DNA of 64,000 nucleotides, taken from assembly GCA_963695645.1 (NCBI GenBank), contig CAVOHC010000014.1, forward strand, positions 15,682 through 79,681, written 5' to 3'. Position 1 is the first letter of the stretch. Every line of letters begins with the position of its first letter. Both the position numbers and the translations under genes were made by a program. The notes below the pieces were generated by a model. That model was not told the DNA's origin. It made no database searches and was given only the letters and a program-made list of their open reading frames with translations. Below, piece after piece: positions 8,118-17,017 of this stretch. Origin of the DNA: DATBGO01 sp963695645 (GTDB lineage Bacteria > Actinomycetota > Actinomycetes > Streptosporangiales > Streptosporangiaceae).

Positions 8118-9122
8118 TCACTGGCTCCGCAAGTCCTCCCACAGCTCGTCGTTGTCGAGCCGCGGTGTTTCCGCCGCCGGGGAGCTGCAATGTCCGACGC
8201 GCATGACCATCTGCGGGAACCTGCGCCATGGCCACCAGGGATTCTGCGGCCTGTCCTCCTCGTTGACTGGTTCCAGCGGCTGCGTATAGAACGATGCCGC
8301 CACGTTGCGGCTGGCGGCCGTCAGCAGGACGCGCTGCAGGCCCTGCCCGGCGCGGAGCCAGTCAGTCCGTGTGTTAGTGTCCGTCGAAATCGCCAGCAGC
8401 CGCGTGTGTCTCTCGAATGACTTCCGTTCACGTTCCTCGGATCCCTGCCATTCGAGTCCCAGATCACGGTAGGGAATATGGCCATTCGCAGGTAGCGGGC
8501 CGAATGCCTCGGGAGGAATCCCGAGGCCGCGCTTGAGCATAGGCTCGTTAGTGTATTGCCCCAGCTCGTTTCGGTAATCTTCCCATTTTGGATCCTCATT
8601 GATCTTACGATTCGCCTTCTTGATGTCGGACAGCAGTAAGTTGGTCTCGTGCTGGTGCAGCAGCCATAGATAGGCCCGTTCTTGCCAGGCTGCGCTCTCA
8701 AGCTCAGCCACGATGTTCAAGCCGAGGAGTTTCTTCTCGAATGGCTGACGATTCGTATGGCGACGCGGGATCGCTTCGTAGAGCCGTTGCTCAACGGCGG
8801 TCGGCTGATGCGCTCTGGTGCCCACGATTTCCACTGACGCGAGCAGATCCCGGTCGTTTTTCTCGTCAGGCATCAGCCAGACCACAGAATCGTGCCCGGC
8901 GACCCGCAGCGCCAGGCGGAGGTCAAACAGCGCCGCACCGCAGCTGATGACCAGCTCGCGTTCCTCTGGATCAACATACCGGAGTCGGCGATCGCGTTCG
9001 GCGCGGAGGTCAATGCGATCGTCGGCCACGACTTGGAACAGCCAAGGCTGGGTGTTGAGCACGGACGGCGCGGCCTTGACCGCGTTGATTAAGCGGCCGA
9101 TGTCGGCGACTATATCGTACAT
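8118..9122 (-). CDS. Acg-family FMN-binding nitroreductase-like protein
   Basis: 334 residues. The N-terminal APSVLNTQPWLFQV motif and the central RRHTNRQPF segment are typical of the Acg (Rv2032-like) branch of the nitroreductase superfamily, FMN-binding proteins without known turnover that are induced in dormancy. Arg/Asp-rich strands (DLRAERDRRLRYVDPEERE) and CGAALFDLRLALR match the first half; the second half is more divergent. A DosR-box-like sequence lies 55 bp upstream of the start. GC content is somewhat lower than in neighbouring genes. Confidence 0.88.
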   Translation of the reverse strand: MYDIVADIGRLINAVKAAPSVLNTQPWLFQVVADDRIDLRAERDRRLRYVDPEERELVISCGAALFDLRLALRVAGHDSVVWLMPDEKNDRDLLASVEIVGTRAHQPTAVEQRLYEAIPRRHTNRQPFEKKLLGLNIVAELESAAWQERAYLWLLHQHETNLLLSDIKKANRKINEDPKWEDYRNELGQYTNEPMLKRGLGIPPEAFGPLPANGHIPYRDLGLEWQGSEERERKSFERHTRLLAISTDTNTRTDWLRAGQGLQRVLLTAASRNVAASFYTQPLEPVNEEDRPQNPWWPWRRFPQMVMRVGHCSSPAAETPRLDNDELWEDLRSQ

Positions 9123-9176
9123 AACGCACTTCCTTCGACTCCGCTCCAGGCTTGTGCTGCGGCCGTGGTAATGGCA

Positions 9177-9190
9177 GGGTCTTTGGTCCC
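9177..9190. promoter_or_regulatory. DosR/DevR-box-like site upstream of the Acg-like gene
   Basis: GGGTCTTTGGTCCC matches the core of the DosR consensus (GGGACTTTAGTCCC) at 12 of 14 positions and keeps both triplet ends. It sits 55 bp upstream of the Acg-like start codon, a typical activator distance. No dosR gene is in the window. Confidence 0.5.
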
Positions 9191-9314
9191 CTCGTCAGTG
9201 CCGCAGGTCGTTTTCCCGGCCGGTTATCTGACCGAATACTCCGCTGCCGGGCGACAAGTCCTGCTTAGGTATCGCCGATGCGGTCATATTTACTATAAGT
9301 CGCCTGATCTTGAA

Positions 9315-9338
9315 CAAGAGCACCTTTCGGCGCTCTTG
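9315..9338. terminator. Hairpin in the Acg/ASCH intergenic region
   Basis: CAAGAGCACC and GGCGCTCTTG pair over 10 bp with one mismatch around a TTTC loop. The 9123-9464 interval otherwise holds only the DosR-like site and no convincing gene. The function of the hairpin is unclear because no gene ends nearby. Confidence 0.3.
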
Positions 9339-9464
9339 CCGCTTTGACCACCAGGCACCCGGCCAGAAGTGATCGTGTCGCGCCGAGCCGTCGCAGGATC
9401 TGCCAGATCAGTTACGCCCGAAGCTGTCGTGCCCTTGGCCGACGCAGGTCGCTAGGCTGGCGTC

Positions 9465-9881
9465 GTGTCATCCGAGGAGCTGCCTGTCGCGGAGTTTGCC
9501 TTCCCGGGACCGCTGCGCGATCAGCTCGTCGCCGCGATCTTGGAAGGTGGCAAGACCACTACGAGCGGATTGCTCGCGGATTACGAGCATGAGCACGAGC
9601 CGCTGCCGTATCCCGGGCTGCGCGAGGTCGTGGTGGACTCGGCCGGCAACGCGATCGGGGTCATCGAGACGACCGCGGTGCGGGTGGTCCGCCTCGCCGA
9701 TGTGGACCTGGCTCACGCGCTGGGCGAGGGAGAGGGATACACCTCGGTCGAGGAATGGCGCACCGGGCACGAGCGGTTCTGGCACTCAGCGGAAATGCGC
9801 GAGGCTCTGGGCGACCCGGAATACACGGTCGACGACGACACCCCCGTGGTGACCATGGCCTTCCGCCTGGTGGAGCGCTAG
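9465..9881 (+). CDS. ASCH domain protein
   Basis: 138 residues, GTG start. The pattern EFAFPGPLRDQLVAAILEGGKTTTSGLL is the start of the ASCH beta-barrel (PUA-like RNA-binding fold), including the conserved G-K-T-T/A-T core, followed by an acidic segment, VVVDSAGNAIGVIETTAV and a VRLADVDLAHALGEGE strand-helix that closes the barrel. ASCH proteins are proposed RNA-binding regulators or amidohydrolases acting on modified nucleosides. It appears monocistronic. Confidence 0.88.
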   Translation: MSSEELPVAEFAFPGPLRDQLVAAILEGGKTTTSGLLADYEHEHEPLPYPGLREVVVDSAGNAIGVIETTAVRVVRLADVDLAHALGEGEGYTSVEEWRTGHERFWHSAEMREALGDPEYTVDDDTPVVTMAFRLVER

Positions 9882-9978
9882 CAGCTACCGATACGCAGGT
9901 CACGTCCGCCTCGCGTCGTCGTCTCCCTTGTCGTCGTCTCCCTTGTCGCCGGTCTCCCTTGGTGCCGTCGGTCTCCCG

Positions 9979-10425
9979 TCACGTTGCACTCGTGCCGAGC
10001 GCGGCCGCGATCTGCCGGATGGCCTCTGCCTCGGCGGGGCTCACGTCCTGCCCGTCCTCCCTGTGCGCGGCCGCGACCTTGTCGACGAGGGTGAGGATGA
10101 AGCGCTGGTAGCCGTCGACTTCCGCGGCGGCTGCCTTGCCGCCCAGCAGCGCCACCGCATCACGCAGGCGCGCGAGCCCGCTCGCCCTGAGCTCTTCGGG
10201 GGAGTGGTACCTCGCGTGGTCGACCTGGGGCTTAGCCGCCACGATCTCGTCGAGGAGCTCGCTCGCGCCGTGCTGAGCGCGGGCTTCGGCGTAAGCCTTC
10301 GACATCGCGATCGTCTCGCGGATCATCCCCCCGCGCGCAGCCGTGACTACGATCATGCCGGCAGTCGGCGGGCCCTCGAGGACTACTTTCCATTCCTCGG
10401 GCGAGAAAGCGGCCTTTGTCGTCAT
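9979..10425 (-). CDS. Conserved-type hypothetical helical protein
   Basis: 148 residues, mostly helical, soluble, unrecognised family. It starts MTTKAAFSPEEWKVVLEGPP and contains TAGMIVVTAARGGMIRETI, which looks like a tightly packed helix; the middle is a charged linker and the end again helical (SPAEAEAIRQIAAALG). Codon use is typical of the genome and the start is clear, so I treat it as a real gene. Its 3' end runs into a short direct repeat (tcgtcgtctcccttg, 9917-9960). Function not assigned. Confidence 0.7.
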   Translation of the reverse strand: MTTKAAFSPEEWKVVLEGPPTAGMIVVTAARGGMIRETIAMSKAYAEARAQHGASELLDEIVAAKPQVDHARYHSPEELRASGLARLRDAVALLGGKAAAAEVDGYQRFILTLVDKVAAAHREDGQDVSPAEAEAIRQIAAALGTSAT

Positions 10426-10665
10426 TCGTCACTCCTGTCCTCATGGGAAGTGCGGGCTTCGTTACGAGCGGAGAAAACGAAGACACGATAGCGAATATCC
10501 ATGGCCAGAGCTGCAAACACCCGCTCCGGCGAAGGTCATGGAGCCTGGGGTGCCCGGCAGACACGGCCGGCTGCGGGTCTGGCTGGGAGCCTGCGGCTTG
10601 CGGCAACGAGCACCAGTCCCGGCCCCAGCCCGGCGATCTGCACGCCTGGCGGGACATAATGAGCC

Positions 10666-12051
10666 ATGGCTGATTGGGTAGGGCGCACTGCGACCGAGAT
10701 CGCGTCGGCCGTCCGGTCGGGGGATGTCACGGCCCGCGGCGTCGTCGCCGAGCATCTGGACAGGATCGCGAAGCTGAACGCGGAGCTGGGCGCTTTCGTG
10801 CGGGTCCGTTCGGCGGAGGCCCTCAGGGAAGCCGGGGAGATCGACGCGCGGGCCGACCGCGCGGAGCTGCGGCTCGCCGGGGTTCCGGTCGGGATCAAGG
10901 ATAATCTGCCGGTCGCCGGGGAGCCGATGCGCCTCGGGAGCGCGGCGGCGCCGGACATCCCGCAGGACACCGATCACCCGGTGGTGGCGCGCCTACGCGC
11001 CGCCGGCGCTGTCGTCGTGGGGCTGACGAACCTGCCTGAGCTGGCGATATACCCGTTCACCGACAGCGCCTTCGGGATCGCGCGTAACCCGTGGGACCGC
11101 CGCCGGACCCCGGGCGGGTCGTCGGGGGGCGCCGCGGCGGCCGTGGCCTCGGCGATGGTCCCGGTCGCCCAGGGCAACGACGGGCTGGGGTCGATCCGCA
11201 TCCCCGCGGCGGCCTGCGGGCTGTTCGGCATCAAACCAGGCCCCGGTGTCGTGCCCGCCCAGATCGGGGTGGACAGCTGGCGCGGCATGGCCGAGAACGG
11301 GCCGCTGGCCAGCACGGTCGCCGACGCCGCGCTCATGCTCGAGGTGATGGCCGGTGCCTCGTTCGACCTGGCCGAGCCGTCCGGGCTGCGCATCGCGGTG
11401 TCGGTCAAGCCGACCGGGCCGGGCATCATGGTGCACCGCTCGTTCACCGCGGCGGTCCGGAGCTGCGGGGACCTGCTGGCCAGCCTGGGGCACACCGTCA
11501 CCAGCGAGGATCCCGCCTATCCGCCGTGGTCCACGCCCGCGGCGATCGGGCGGTGGTTCAGCTGCTCGGTCGCCGAGGCGAAGCCCTTCCTGGCCGGCTC
11601 GCGGCTCGAACGCCGCACCCGCCGGCATGTCCGCGCGGGCCAGCTCATGATGAGCGTGTACCCGCCCCAAGACACCGACCGGGAACGGCTGCGCACAGCA
11701 CTCGGGCCGTTCTTCGACCGCCACGATGTGCTCGTCATGCCCTCGCTGGGCCAGCTGTGTCCGGCCGCGCGGCGCCGGGGCGAGGAGTCGTGGCTGCGCA
11801 GCGTTGTCACGTCGATCAGGTTCGCCCCGATGACCGGAGTATGGAATCTGGCGGGCTTTCCGGCAGCCAGCGTGCCGACCGGGGCCTGCACGGCAGGGCT
11901 GCCGGGGTCGGTGCAGCTGGTCGCCGCGCCCGGCCGGGAAGCGGTGCTGCTCGCGCTCGCCGCCCAGCTGGAACGCTCGCGCGGCTGGCAGCGGCACGCG
12001 CCAGCGTACGATCCCGGCCAGCTGCGACCCCAGTCCGCGGCACGAGCGTAA
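10666..12051 (+). CDS. Amidase signature family hydrolase
   Basis: 461 residues. Cytosolic Ser-cisSer-Lys amidase: the catalytic Lys is in VPVGIKDNLPV, the glycine/serine loop is TPGGSSGGAAAAVAS, and the nucleophile region reads GNDGLGSIRIPAAACGLFGIKP. The usual GTDxGGS is altered to GNDGLGS, but the cis-Ser and nucleophilic Ser positions are retained. Family members hydrolyse carboxamides or act in transamidation; no gatB is nearby, so a stand-alone amidase is likely. ATG at 10666 has a GGCGGGA sequence upstream. Confidence 0.92.
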   Translation: MADWVGRTATEIASAVRSGDVTARGVVAEHLDRIAKLNAELGAFVRVRSAEALREAGEIDARADRAELRLAGVPVGIKDNLPVAGEPMRLGSAAAPDIPQDTDHPVVARLRAAGAVVVGLTNLPELAIYPFTDSAFGIARNPWDRRRTPGGSSGGAAAAVASAMVPVAQGNDGLGSIRIPAAACGLFGIKPGPGVVPAQIGVDSWRGMAENGPLASTVADAALMLEVMAGASFDLAEPSGLRIAVSVKPTGPGIMVHRSFTAAVRSCGDLLASLGHTVTSEDPAYPPWSTPAAIGRWFSCSVAEAKPFLAGSRLERRTRRHVRAGQLMMSVYPPQDTDRERLRTALGPFFDRHDVLVMPSLGQLCPAARRRGEESWLRSVVTSIRFAPMTGVWNLAGFPAASVPTGACTAGLPGSVQLVAAPGREAVLLALAAQLERSRGWQRHAPAYDPGQLRPQSAARA

Positions 12052-12287
12052 GCCGGGAGACCCCAAACCCGGCACACCGGCGTTTCACCTGATCTCCACG
12101 GGTTCTGCAGCCGGCCTTCACGTGGCACTGGTCGGCTGCCCTGACGGCTGCGCGGTCCCGGACCGTCGTCGCGCGGACACGCGCCGCCGAGGCGGGCGCG
12201 CTGAGCTGGGCGCGGGCCCGCTGCCAGGATCGTCCACGGCGAAATACAATGTCCGCGTGCACTGAGGTCCATGGAGGGGGAGCAGGC

Positions 12288-13685
12288 ATGACGCAGACGG
12301 CGAGCCGAGGGATCCAGGAACTGCGCAGGGCGATGGAGGGACCCGTCATCGCGCCCGGCGACCCGGACTTCGATGACGGGCGCCGGGTGTGGAACGCGGG
12401 GATCGACCGGCATCCGTCAGTGATCGCCCGCTGTGCCTCGGCCGCGGACGTGGTCGAGGCGATCGGACTGGGACGCGAGCACCAGCTGGAGATATCCGTA
12501 CGCGGCGGCGCACACAACACCGCGGGCACGGCCGTCTGCGATGACGGGGTGATGATCGACCTCAGCCTGCTCAACTCGGTGACGGTCGATCCGGGCGCGC
12601 AGCGGGCGCGGGTCGGCGGCGGGGCGCTGCTGGGAGACCTGGACGCCGCGACCCTGGCCCACGGGCTGGCCGTCCCGGCCGGATTGATCAGCCACACCGG
12701 AGTCGGGGGGCTGACCCTGGGCGGCGGCATGGGCTGGCTGACCCGCCAGTTCGGCCTGAGCATCGACAACCTGGCCGCCGCCGACGTAGTCACCGCCGAC
12801 GGCCGGGTGCTGCGTGCGGCAGCGGACGAGCATCCCGACCTGTTCTGGGCGATCCGCGGGGGCGGCGGCAACTTCGGCGTCGTCACCTCGTTCGAGTTCC
12901 GGCTGCACGAGCTCGATCCGATGGTCCAGTTCGGGCTGTTCTTCTGGAGCATCGACCAGGGCGCCGAGGGGCTGCAGCTGGCCAGCGAGATCACCGCGGC
13001 GATGCCGCCGGGTATCAACGCGGTGATTGGCGCGCTGAACGCGCCGCCGGCGCCATTCGTACCGCAGCAGTACCACTTCGCCCCCGGCTATGCCCTGCTG
13101 CTGACCGGGTTCGGAGCCGCCGAGGAGCACGAGAAGCTCGCCGCGGAGATCCGCCGGAAGGTCCCGCCGCTCTTCGACCTGGTCACCCCCATGCCCTACC
13201 TCGAGCTGCAGAAGATGCTCGACGGGGCCAACGCGTGGGGCTCGCACTGCTATGAGAAAGGCACCTACGTCGAGGACCTGTCGGACGAGGTCATCGAGGT
13301 GATCACCGAGCAGGTCCCGGGTAAGAACTCGCCGATGTCCCTGATGCTGCTCTACCGGCTCGACGGCGCTTACAGCCAGGTCGGTGACGACGAGACAGCC
13401 TTCAGCGGCGGGCGCTCGCCGCGATACGGCACCTTCATCGTCGGCGTCGCGCCGGACGCCGGCCTGCTGGCCGCCGATCGCCGCTGGGTCCGCGACTTCT
13501 GGTCGGCGCTGCGCCCGCACGCCATCGGCAGCGGCGACGGCTACGTCAACGGCACGGCTGACTACCAGAATGACCGGGTCCGCGGCAGCTATGGCGCGGC
13601 TAAGTACGAGCGGCTGGCGAGGATCAAGGCTGATTACGACCCAGGCAACGTGTTCCACGTCAACGCCAACATCGCGCCTGCCTGA
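12288..13685 (+). CDS. FAD-linked oxidase (berberine-bridge-enzyme-like)
   Basis: 465 residues. The PCMH-type FAD domain includes SVRGGAHNTAG, where the His is the usual covalent FAD attachment point, GGGALLGDLD, VGGLTLGGGMGWL and IRGGGGNFGVVTSF. The C-terminal BBE segment is YxNGTADYQNDRVRGSYG with the final DYDPGNVFHVNANI. The Cys used for the second covalent link in berberine bridge enzyme is not present at the corresponding place, so a single covalent link is expected. ATG at 12288 follows GGAGGGGG; an in-frame ATG at 12249 is also open. No signal peptide is visible. Confidence 0.93.
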   Translation: MTQTASRGIQELRRAMEGPVIAPGDPDFDDGRRVWNAGIDRHPSVIARCASAADVVEAIGLGREHQLEISVRGGAHNTAGTAVCDDGVMIDLSLLNSVTVDPGAQRARVGGGALLGDLDAATLAHGLAVPAGLISHTGVGGLTLGGGMGWLTRQFGLSIDNLAAADVVTADGRVLRAAADEHPDLFWAIRGGGGNFGVVTSFEFRLHELDPMVQFGLFFWSIDQGAEGLQLASEITAAMPPGINAVIGALNAPPAPFVPQQYHFAPGYALLLTGFGAAEEHEKLAAEIRRKVPPLFDLVTPMPYLELQKMLDGANAWGSHCYEKGTYVEDLSDEVIEVITEQVPGKNSPMSLMLLYRLDGAYSQVGDDETAFSGGRSPRYGTFIVGVAPDAGLLAADRRWVRDFWSALRPHAIGSGDGYVNGTADYQNDRVRGSYGAAKYERLARIKADYDPGNVFHVNANIAPA

Positions 13686-14259
13686 CCTGGCTCCTCATTT
13701 GCCGGCTGACGGTGTCCGTCAGACCCCGGCTCACCGGGGTGGCCGGGTTCCCCAGGGTGGCCTGGATTCCCCGGGGTGGCCGCGCTAGCCGGGGTTCCCC
13801 GGGGTGGCCGGGTTCCCCGGGGTGGCCGCGCTAGCCGGGGTGGCCGCGCGGTGTCGTAAAGCTGCACCCCGAGGCAGCTGCTGCCGAGGTAGCCTGCCAT
13901 GAGCAGGGCAGCAAGATCGTCAGCGGCACGTCAGAGGGCGCGGACATGCCCTGACCCAGTGCCGGATTGCGTTCCTGCTATGCGGATTCCGGCTGGTGGC
14001 TGTATCTGCCGCCATCCAGGCTGCTCTTCATTAATGCCCGGGTGCACCTGGCCGTCGCCAGCGGTCGCTGGCGGGTCCAGGGATCCGGGCTTGGTTCTGG
14101 GCGGGCCGGCTCGGCTCGGGCGGGACGCACGGTGCAGGGTCACCCCTGGGCTGTGCCTTCGGGCCGCCCGCCGGTGGCCTGCAGTGCCCTGACGCTGTCC
14201 CGAATTTGCTGCCCAGTAACCGGAAACTCCGGTCAGGCTCTCATCGAGGAGGACTCGCC
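13686..14259. other. 574-bp gap with GC-rich direct repeats, no convincing gene
   Basis: From 13734 to 13852 there are six or seven imperfect 18-bp units of the type ccggggtggccgggttcc alternating with a ccgcgctag ending. The remaining bases carry short open frames on both strands but none has a ribosome site plus protein-like composition. The last 20 bp contain the GAGGAGGA site of the DUF4232 gene. Confidence 0.75.
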
Positions 14260-14823
14260 ATGAAGCTCACCACTCGCGCCGCGCGCCGGATCAGCGCCGC
14301 GGCCGCGGCGGCCTGCGCCGCCATCTTCGTGCCCGCGATCGCGCTGGCCGCACCGGCATCACCTGCCAGCCAGGCATCACCTGCCAGCCAGGCATCACCC
14401 GCTGCCGTTCGCCTGTGCGAGACGCCAGGCCTCGTGATCTGGCTGGACACCAACGGCAGCGGAACTCTCGGCAGCGTCTTCTACCATCTGGAGTTCACCA
14501 ACCTGTCCGGGCATCGCTGCACGCTGAACGGCTTCCCCTTCCTGGCCGCTGTCGACCTGCACGGACACCAGGTGGGCCGCCGGGCCTCCTTCAATCACTC
14601 CACCCCGCACCTGATAACGCTGGGCAACGGCAAGACCGCCACGGCGGTGCTGCAAGTGGTGGACGCCGGCAACTACCCGAAGGCAGCGTGCCACCCGGTC
14701 ACCGCCGCCGGGCTGCGCGTGTACCCGCCGAACCAGACCAGGTCCAAGATCGTTCCGTTCCCGTTCGCGGCCTGCTCGAGAGTGAGCCCGCACATCCTGT
14801 TCGTAGGGCCAGTGAGGAAGTAA
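14260..14823 (+). CDS. Secreted DUF4232-type protein
   Basis: 187 residues. A Sec signal peptide is clear: basic MKLTTRAARR, then an Ala-rich hydrophobic run ending in ALAAPA. A short linker (A-S-P-A-S-Q repeated, from 18-bp DNA repeats) precedes a beta-rich domain with FTNLSGHRCTLNGFPFLA, NGKTATAVLQVVD and paired cysteines near the start and end (C near LCETPG, C in HRC, AAC, AAC). This matches the DUF4232 fold seen in many exported actinobacterial proteins. ATG at 14260 follows GAGGAGGA. Role unknown. Confidence 0.85.
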   Translation: MKLTTRAARRISAAAAAACAAIFVPAIALAAPASPASQASPASQASPAAVRLCETPGLVIWLDTNGSGTLGSVFYHLEFTNLSGHRCTLNGFPFLAAVDLHGHQVGRRASFNHSTPHLITLGNGKTATAVLQVVDAGNYPKAACHPVTAAGLRVYPPNQTRSKIVPFPFAACSRVSPHILFVGPVRK

Positions 14824-14879
14824 CGCTGGCGGGCAATCGCCAGTCAGGCCCTGCCGTCCCAGGGCTACGCGAAGCTGCC

Positions 14880-15124
14880 CAGGTCAGCGAGCCCGGGCGA
14901 TGTCGCCGACGTCGCCCGGGTCAGCCCGGGTCGGCCCGGGTGAGCCCGAGTCGCCGGGTCACCCGGGTCGGCCCGGGGTCGCCGGGTTGGCTCGGGTCAG
15001 CCCGGGTCGCCTGGTCAGTCCGGGTCAGCCTGGGTCGGCCCGGGGTCGCCGGGTCAGCCTGGGGTCAGCCCGGGGTCGCCGGGTCGGCCCCCGGGTCAGT
15101 CGGGATCGCCGGGTCGGCCCCGGG
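14880..15124. repeat. Imperfect short repeats rich in cccgggtc
   Basis: About 245 bp built from variants of cccgggtc(a/g)gcc and gtcgccgggtc, irregular in period. It lies between two convergent genes (DUF4232 and the MDR gene) and probably has no coding role. Confidence 0.85.
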
Positions 15125-16075
15125 TCAGTCGGGCGGGCGGGTGGGAAGAAGGACGATCTTGCCCCGCAGGTGCCGCTCCTCCAGCTGCGTATACGCGTCC
15201 CGCACCTGCTCTAGCGGGTAAGTCCGGGCGATCGGGAGCGCTAGCTCGCCGACCGCGATCAGGCCGGCCAGTTCGGTCAAGACGGCGGCCGGATCCTCGA
15301 CAGCGGCGATGCCCTCCATCTTGGCACCGGTCCGCTGGGCCGCCGGCCAGTCGATGATCGTGTCGATTCGTACTCTCGGCACGCCAAGCTCGATGGCCAG
15401 ATCTACGTAACCGCCGCCGAAGCAGTCGATAAAGGCGTCAATGCCCCGCGGGACGGCGGCCTTCAGGCGGTCGGCCAGGCCCTCGCCGTAGGTCACCGGG
15501 GTGACCCGGAGAAATGTCAGCCAGTCGGCGTTGGCCGGGCCGGCGATACCGATCACGGTGGCTCCGGCGCGGCGTGCGAGCTGCACAGTCACAGATCCGA
15601 CCCCGCCGGCTGCCGCGGAGACCGCCACCGTGTCACCGGGCCTGGCGGTCACGGCGCGGACCGCCGACCAGGCGGTGACGCCGGCCACGTACAGGGAACC
15701 TGCAGCCTCCCAGGAAATCCCGGCAGGCTTGGGTACCACCTGGCCGGCCGGAACGCTGACGGCCTCGGCGTGGCTGCCCCGTTCCTCGGTCCAGCCGATC
15801 ACCTCCGCGCCTACGCTCACCGACGAGACACCGTCACCCACCTCGGTCACGACACCGGCGAAATCGCTGCCCTCGCCCTCGGGGAAATGGGCCGGCCATC
15901 GGTCGTGCAGGAGCCCCTGCCTGATCGCGGCCTCGCCCGGGTTGATGGATGCCGCCACCACCTGCACGACCACCCGACCAGGGACGGCCGCGGGCCGGGG
16001 TACCTCGGCCACCTGAAGTTCTTCCGTCCCGCCGTAACGCTCGAATCGCACCGCTCGCATCGTCTTCTCGGCCAT
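15125..16075 (-). CDS. Zinc-less MDR / NADPH:quinone reductase-like oxidoreductase
   Basis: 316 residues from ATG 16075 (MAEKTMRAVRFERYGG). GroES-like half with VVVQVVAASINPGEAAIRQG and GSDFAGVVTEVGDGV, then the Rossmann NADP site VSAAAGGVGSVTVQLARRAGA and the C-terminal LRGKIVLLP ending. Structural-zinc cysteines are absent, as in quinone reductases. It probably reduces quinones or enones with NADPH. Frame is open for another 63 codons upstream, but that part is low complexity. Transcribed toward the repeat tract. Confidence 0.93.
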   Translation of the reverse strand: MAEKTMRAVRFERYGGTEELQVAEVPRPAAVPGRVVVQVVAASINPGEAAIRQGLLHDRWPAHFPEGEGSDFAGVVTEVGDGVSSVSVGAEVIGWTEERGSHAEAVSVPAGQVVPKPAGISWEAAGSLYVAGVTAWSAVRAVTARPGDTVAVSAAAGGVGSVTVQLARRAGATVIGIAGPANADWLTFLRVTPVTYGEGLADRLKAAVPRGIDAFIDCFGGGYVDLAIELGVPRVRIDTIIDWPAAQRTGAKMEGIAAVEDPAAVLTELAGLIAVGELALPIARTYPLEQVRDAYTQLEERHLRGKIVLLPTRPPD

Positions 16076-16275
16076 GCACGCTGCAACCGACCGCACAGGC
16101 GGATCTGTTCCTTCGGCCCGGGCCGTTCCCCCGGCACCGGCACGCGTGGCCGTGACGAGCCTCCGGCCACAGTTCGCCGCTGGCTGAGTAGCTGTATGGT
16201 GAAGCCCCGGGCAGCGGGCCCTCGGCCGGCGGACTCGAAGGTCTGTCAGGGCAGTGAACAGCAAGGTGGCACGCG

Positions 16276-16893
16276 ATGGCAGCCCGATCTCCCGAGGAGG
16301 ACAGGGCGGCTATCGCGGCACACCTGGCCAGCTTCAGCCGCATCGCGGTGCCTCAAGCGGGCCTGAAGGCCGCGTCGGTCGCCGTCTGCATTCTGGATCA
16401 GCAGGATGTGTGCTCGCTGCTGATCACCAGAAGAGCGCTGAGCTTGCGTTCCCATCCTGGTCAATGGGCTCTGCCCGGCGGGGTTCGCGATGCGGGCGAG
16501 TCAGTGCAGGACGCTGCCAGGAGGGAACTGCGCGAAGAAACGGGCGTAGCGGTCGCGCCACGCGATGTCCTGGGGCTACTCGATGATTACGTCACCCGGT
16601 CCGGTTACCTGATGACGCCGGTGGTCGTGTGGGGCGGCCAGGTCAGCGCCGCGATGAGAGCGCCTGCATCCGAGGTCGCTCAGATACACGTGATCCCGCT
16701 GGCCGACCTGGACGTCGCGCCCAGGCTGCTGCGTATTCCTGAATCTAAGTCGCCGGTCATCCAGCTGCCGCTCCTTGGCCGGTACCTCCATGCGCCGACG
16801 GCCGCGATCGTCTACCAGTTCTGCCAGGTGGCGCTGCACGGCCGCGCGATCAGGGTGTCACATTTCGAGCAGCCTGTTTTCGCCTGGAAGTAG
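16276..16893 (+). CDS. Nudix hydrolase
   Basis: 205 residues. Complete Nudix box starting at GGVRDAGES and ending REETGV, fitting GX5EX7REUXEEXGU. The preceding LRSHPGQWALPGG is characteristic of the CoA-pyrophosphatase-like (NudL/Nudt7) branch, as is the C-terminal helix region. Likely hydrolyses a nucleoside diphosphate linked to X, possibly CoA derivatives. It is divergent from the MDR gene. Confidence 0.9.
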   Translation: MAARSPEEDRAAIAAHLASFSRIAVPQAGLKAASVAVCILDQQDVCSLLITRRALSLRSHPGQWALPGGVRDAGESVQDAARRELREETGVAVAPRDVLGLLDDYVTRSGYLMTPVVVWGGQVSAAMRAPASEVAQIHVIPLADLDVAPRLLRIPESKSPVIQLPLLGRYLHAPTAAIVYQFCQVALHGRAIRVSHFEQPVFAWK

Positions 16894-16923
16894 TACGGCG
16901 CTCCGGTCGGGTCTTTTATTTCT

Positions 16924-17017
16924 CCACGCGCCGATGGCGCATCTGGAAAACGCCGCTGGCTTCACCCCGATGTGCCGTCGGCGCTATTGACCCCCGGACC
17001 TTCGAGCATGGCCTCTG
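16924..17017. repeat. Segment A: 3' end of the cupin gene, copied at 19455-19547
   Basis: 94 bp matching 19455-19547 (93 bp) with three substitutions and one indel. It spans the last 18 codons of the intact cupin gene and its 3' flank. First of three duplicated segments in this region. Confidence 0.95.

Noticed and set aside
9165..9347. Rightward 60-codon ORF in the Acg/ASCH gap
   Set aside because: No ribosome site, composition not protein-like, and it covers the DosR-like site and the hairpin.
13899..14263. Several short ORFs before the DUF4232 gene
   Set aside because: Arg/Gly/Pro-biased translations, no start signals; treated as non-coding.
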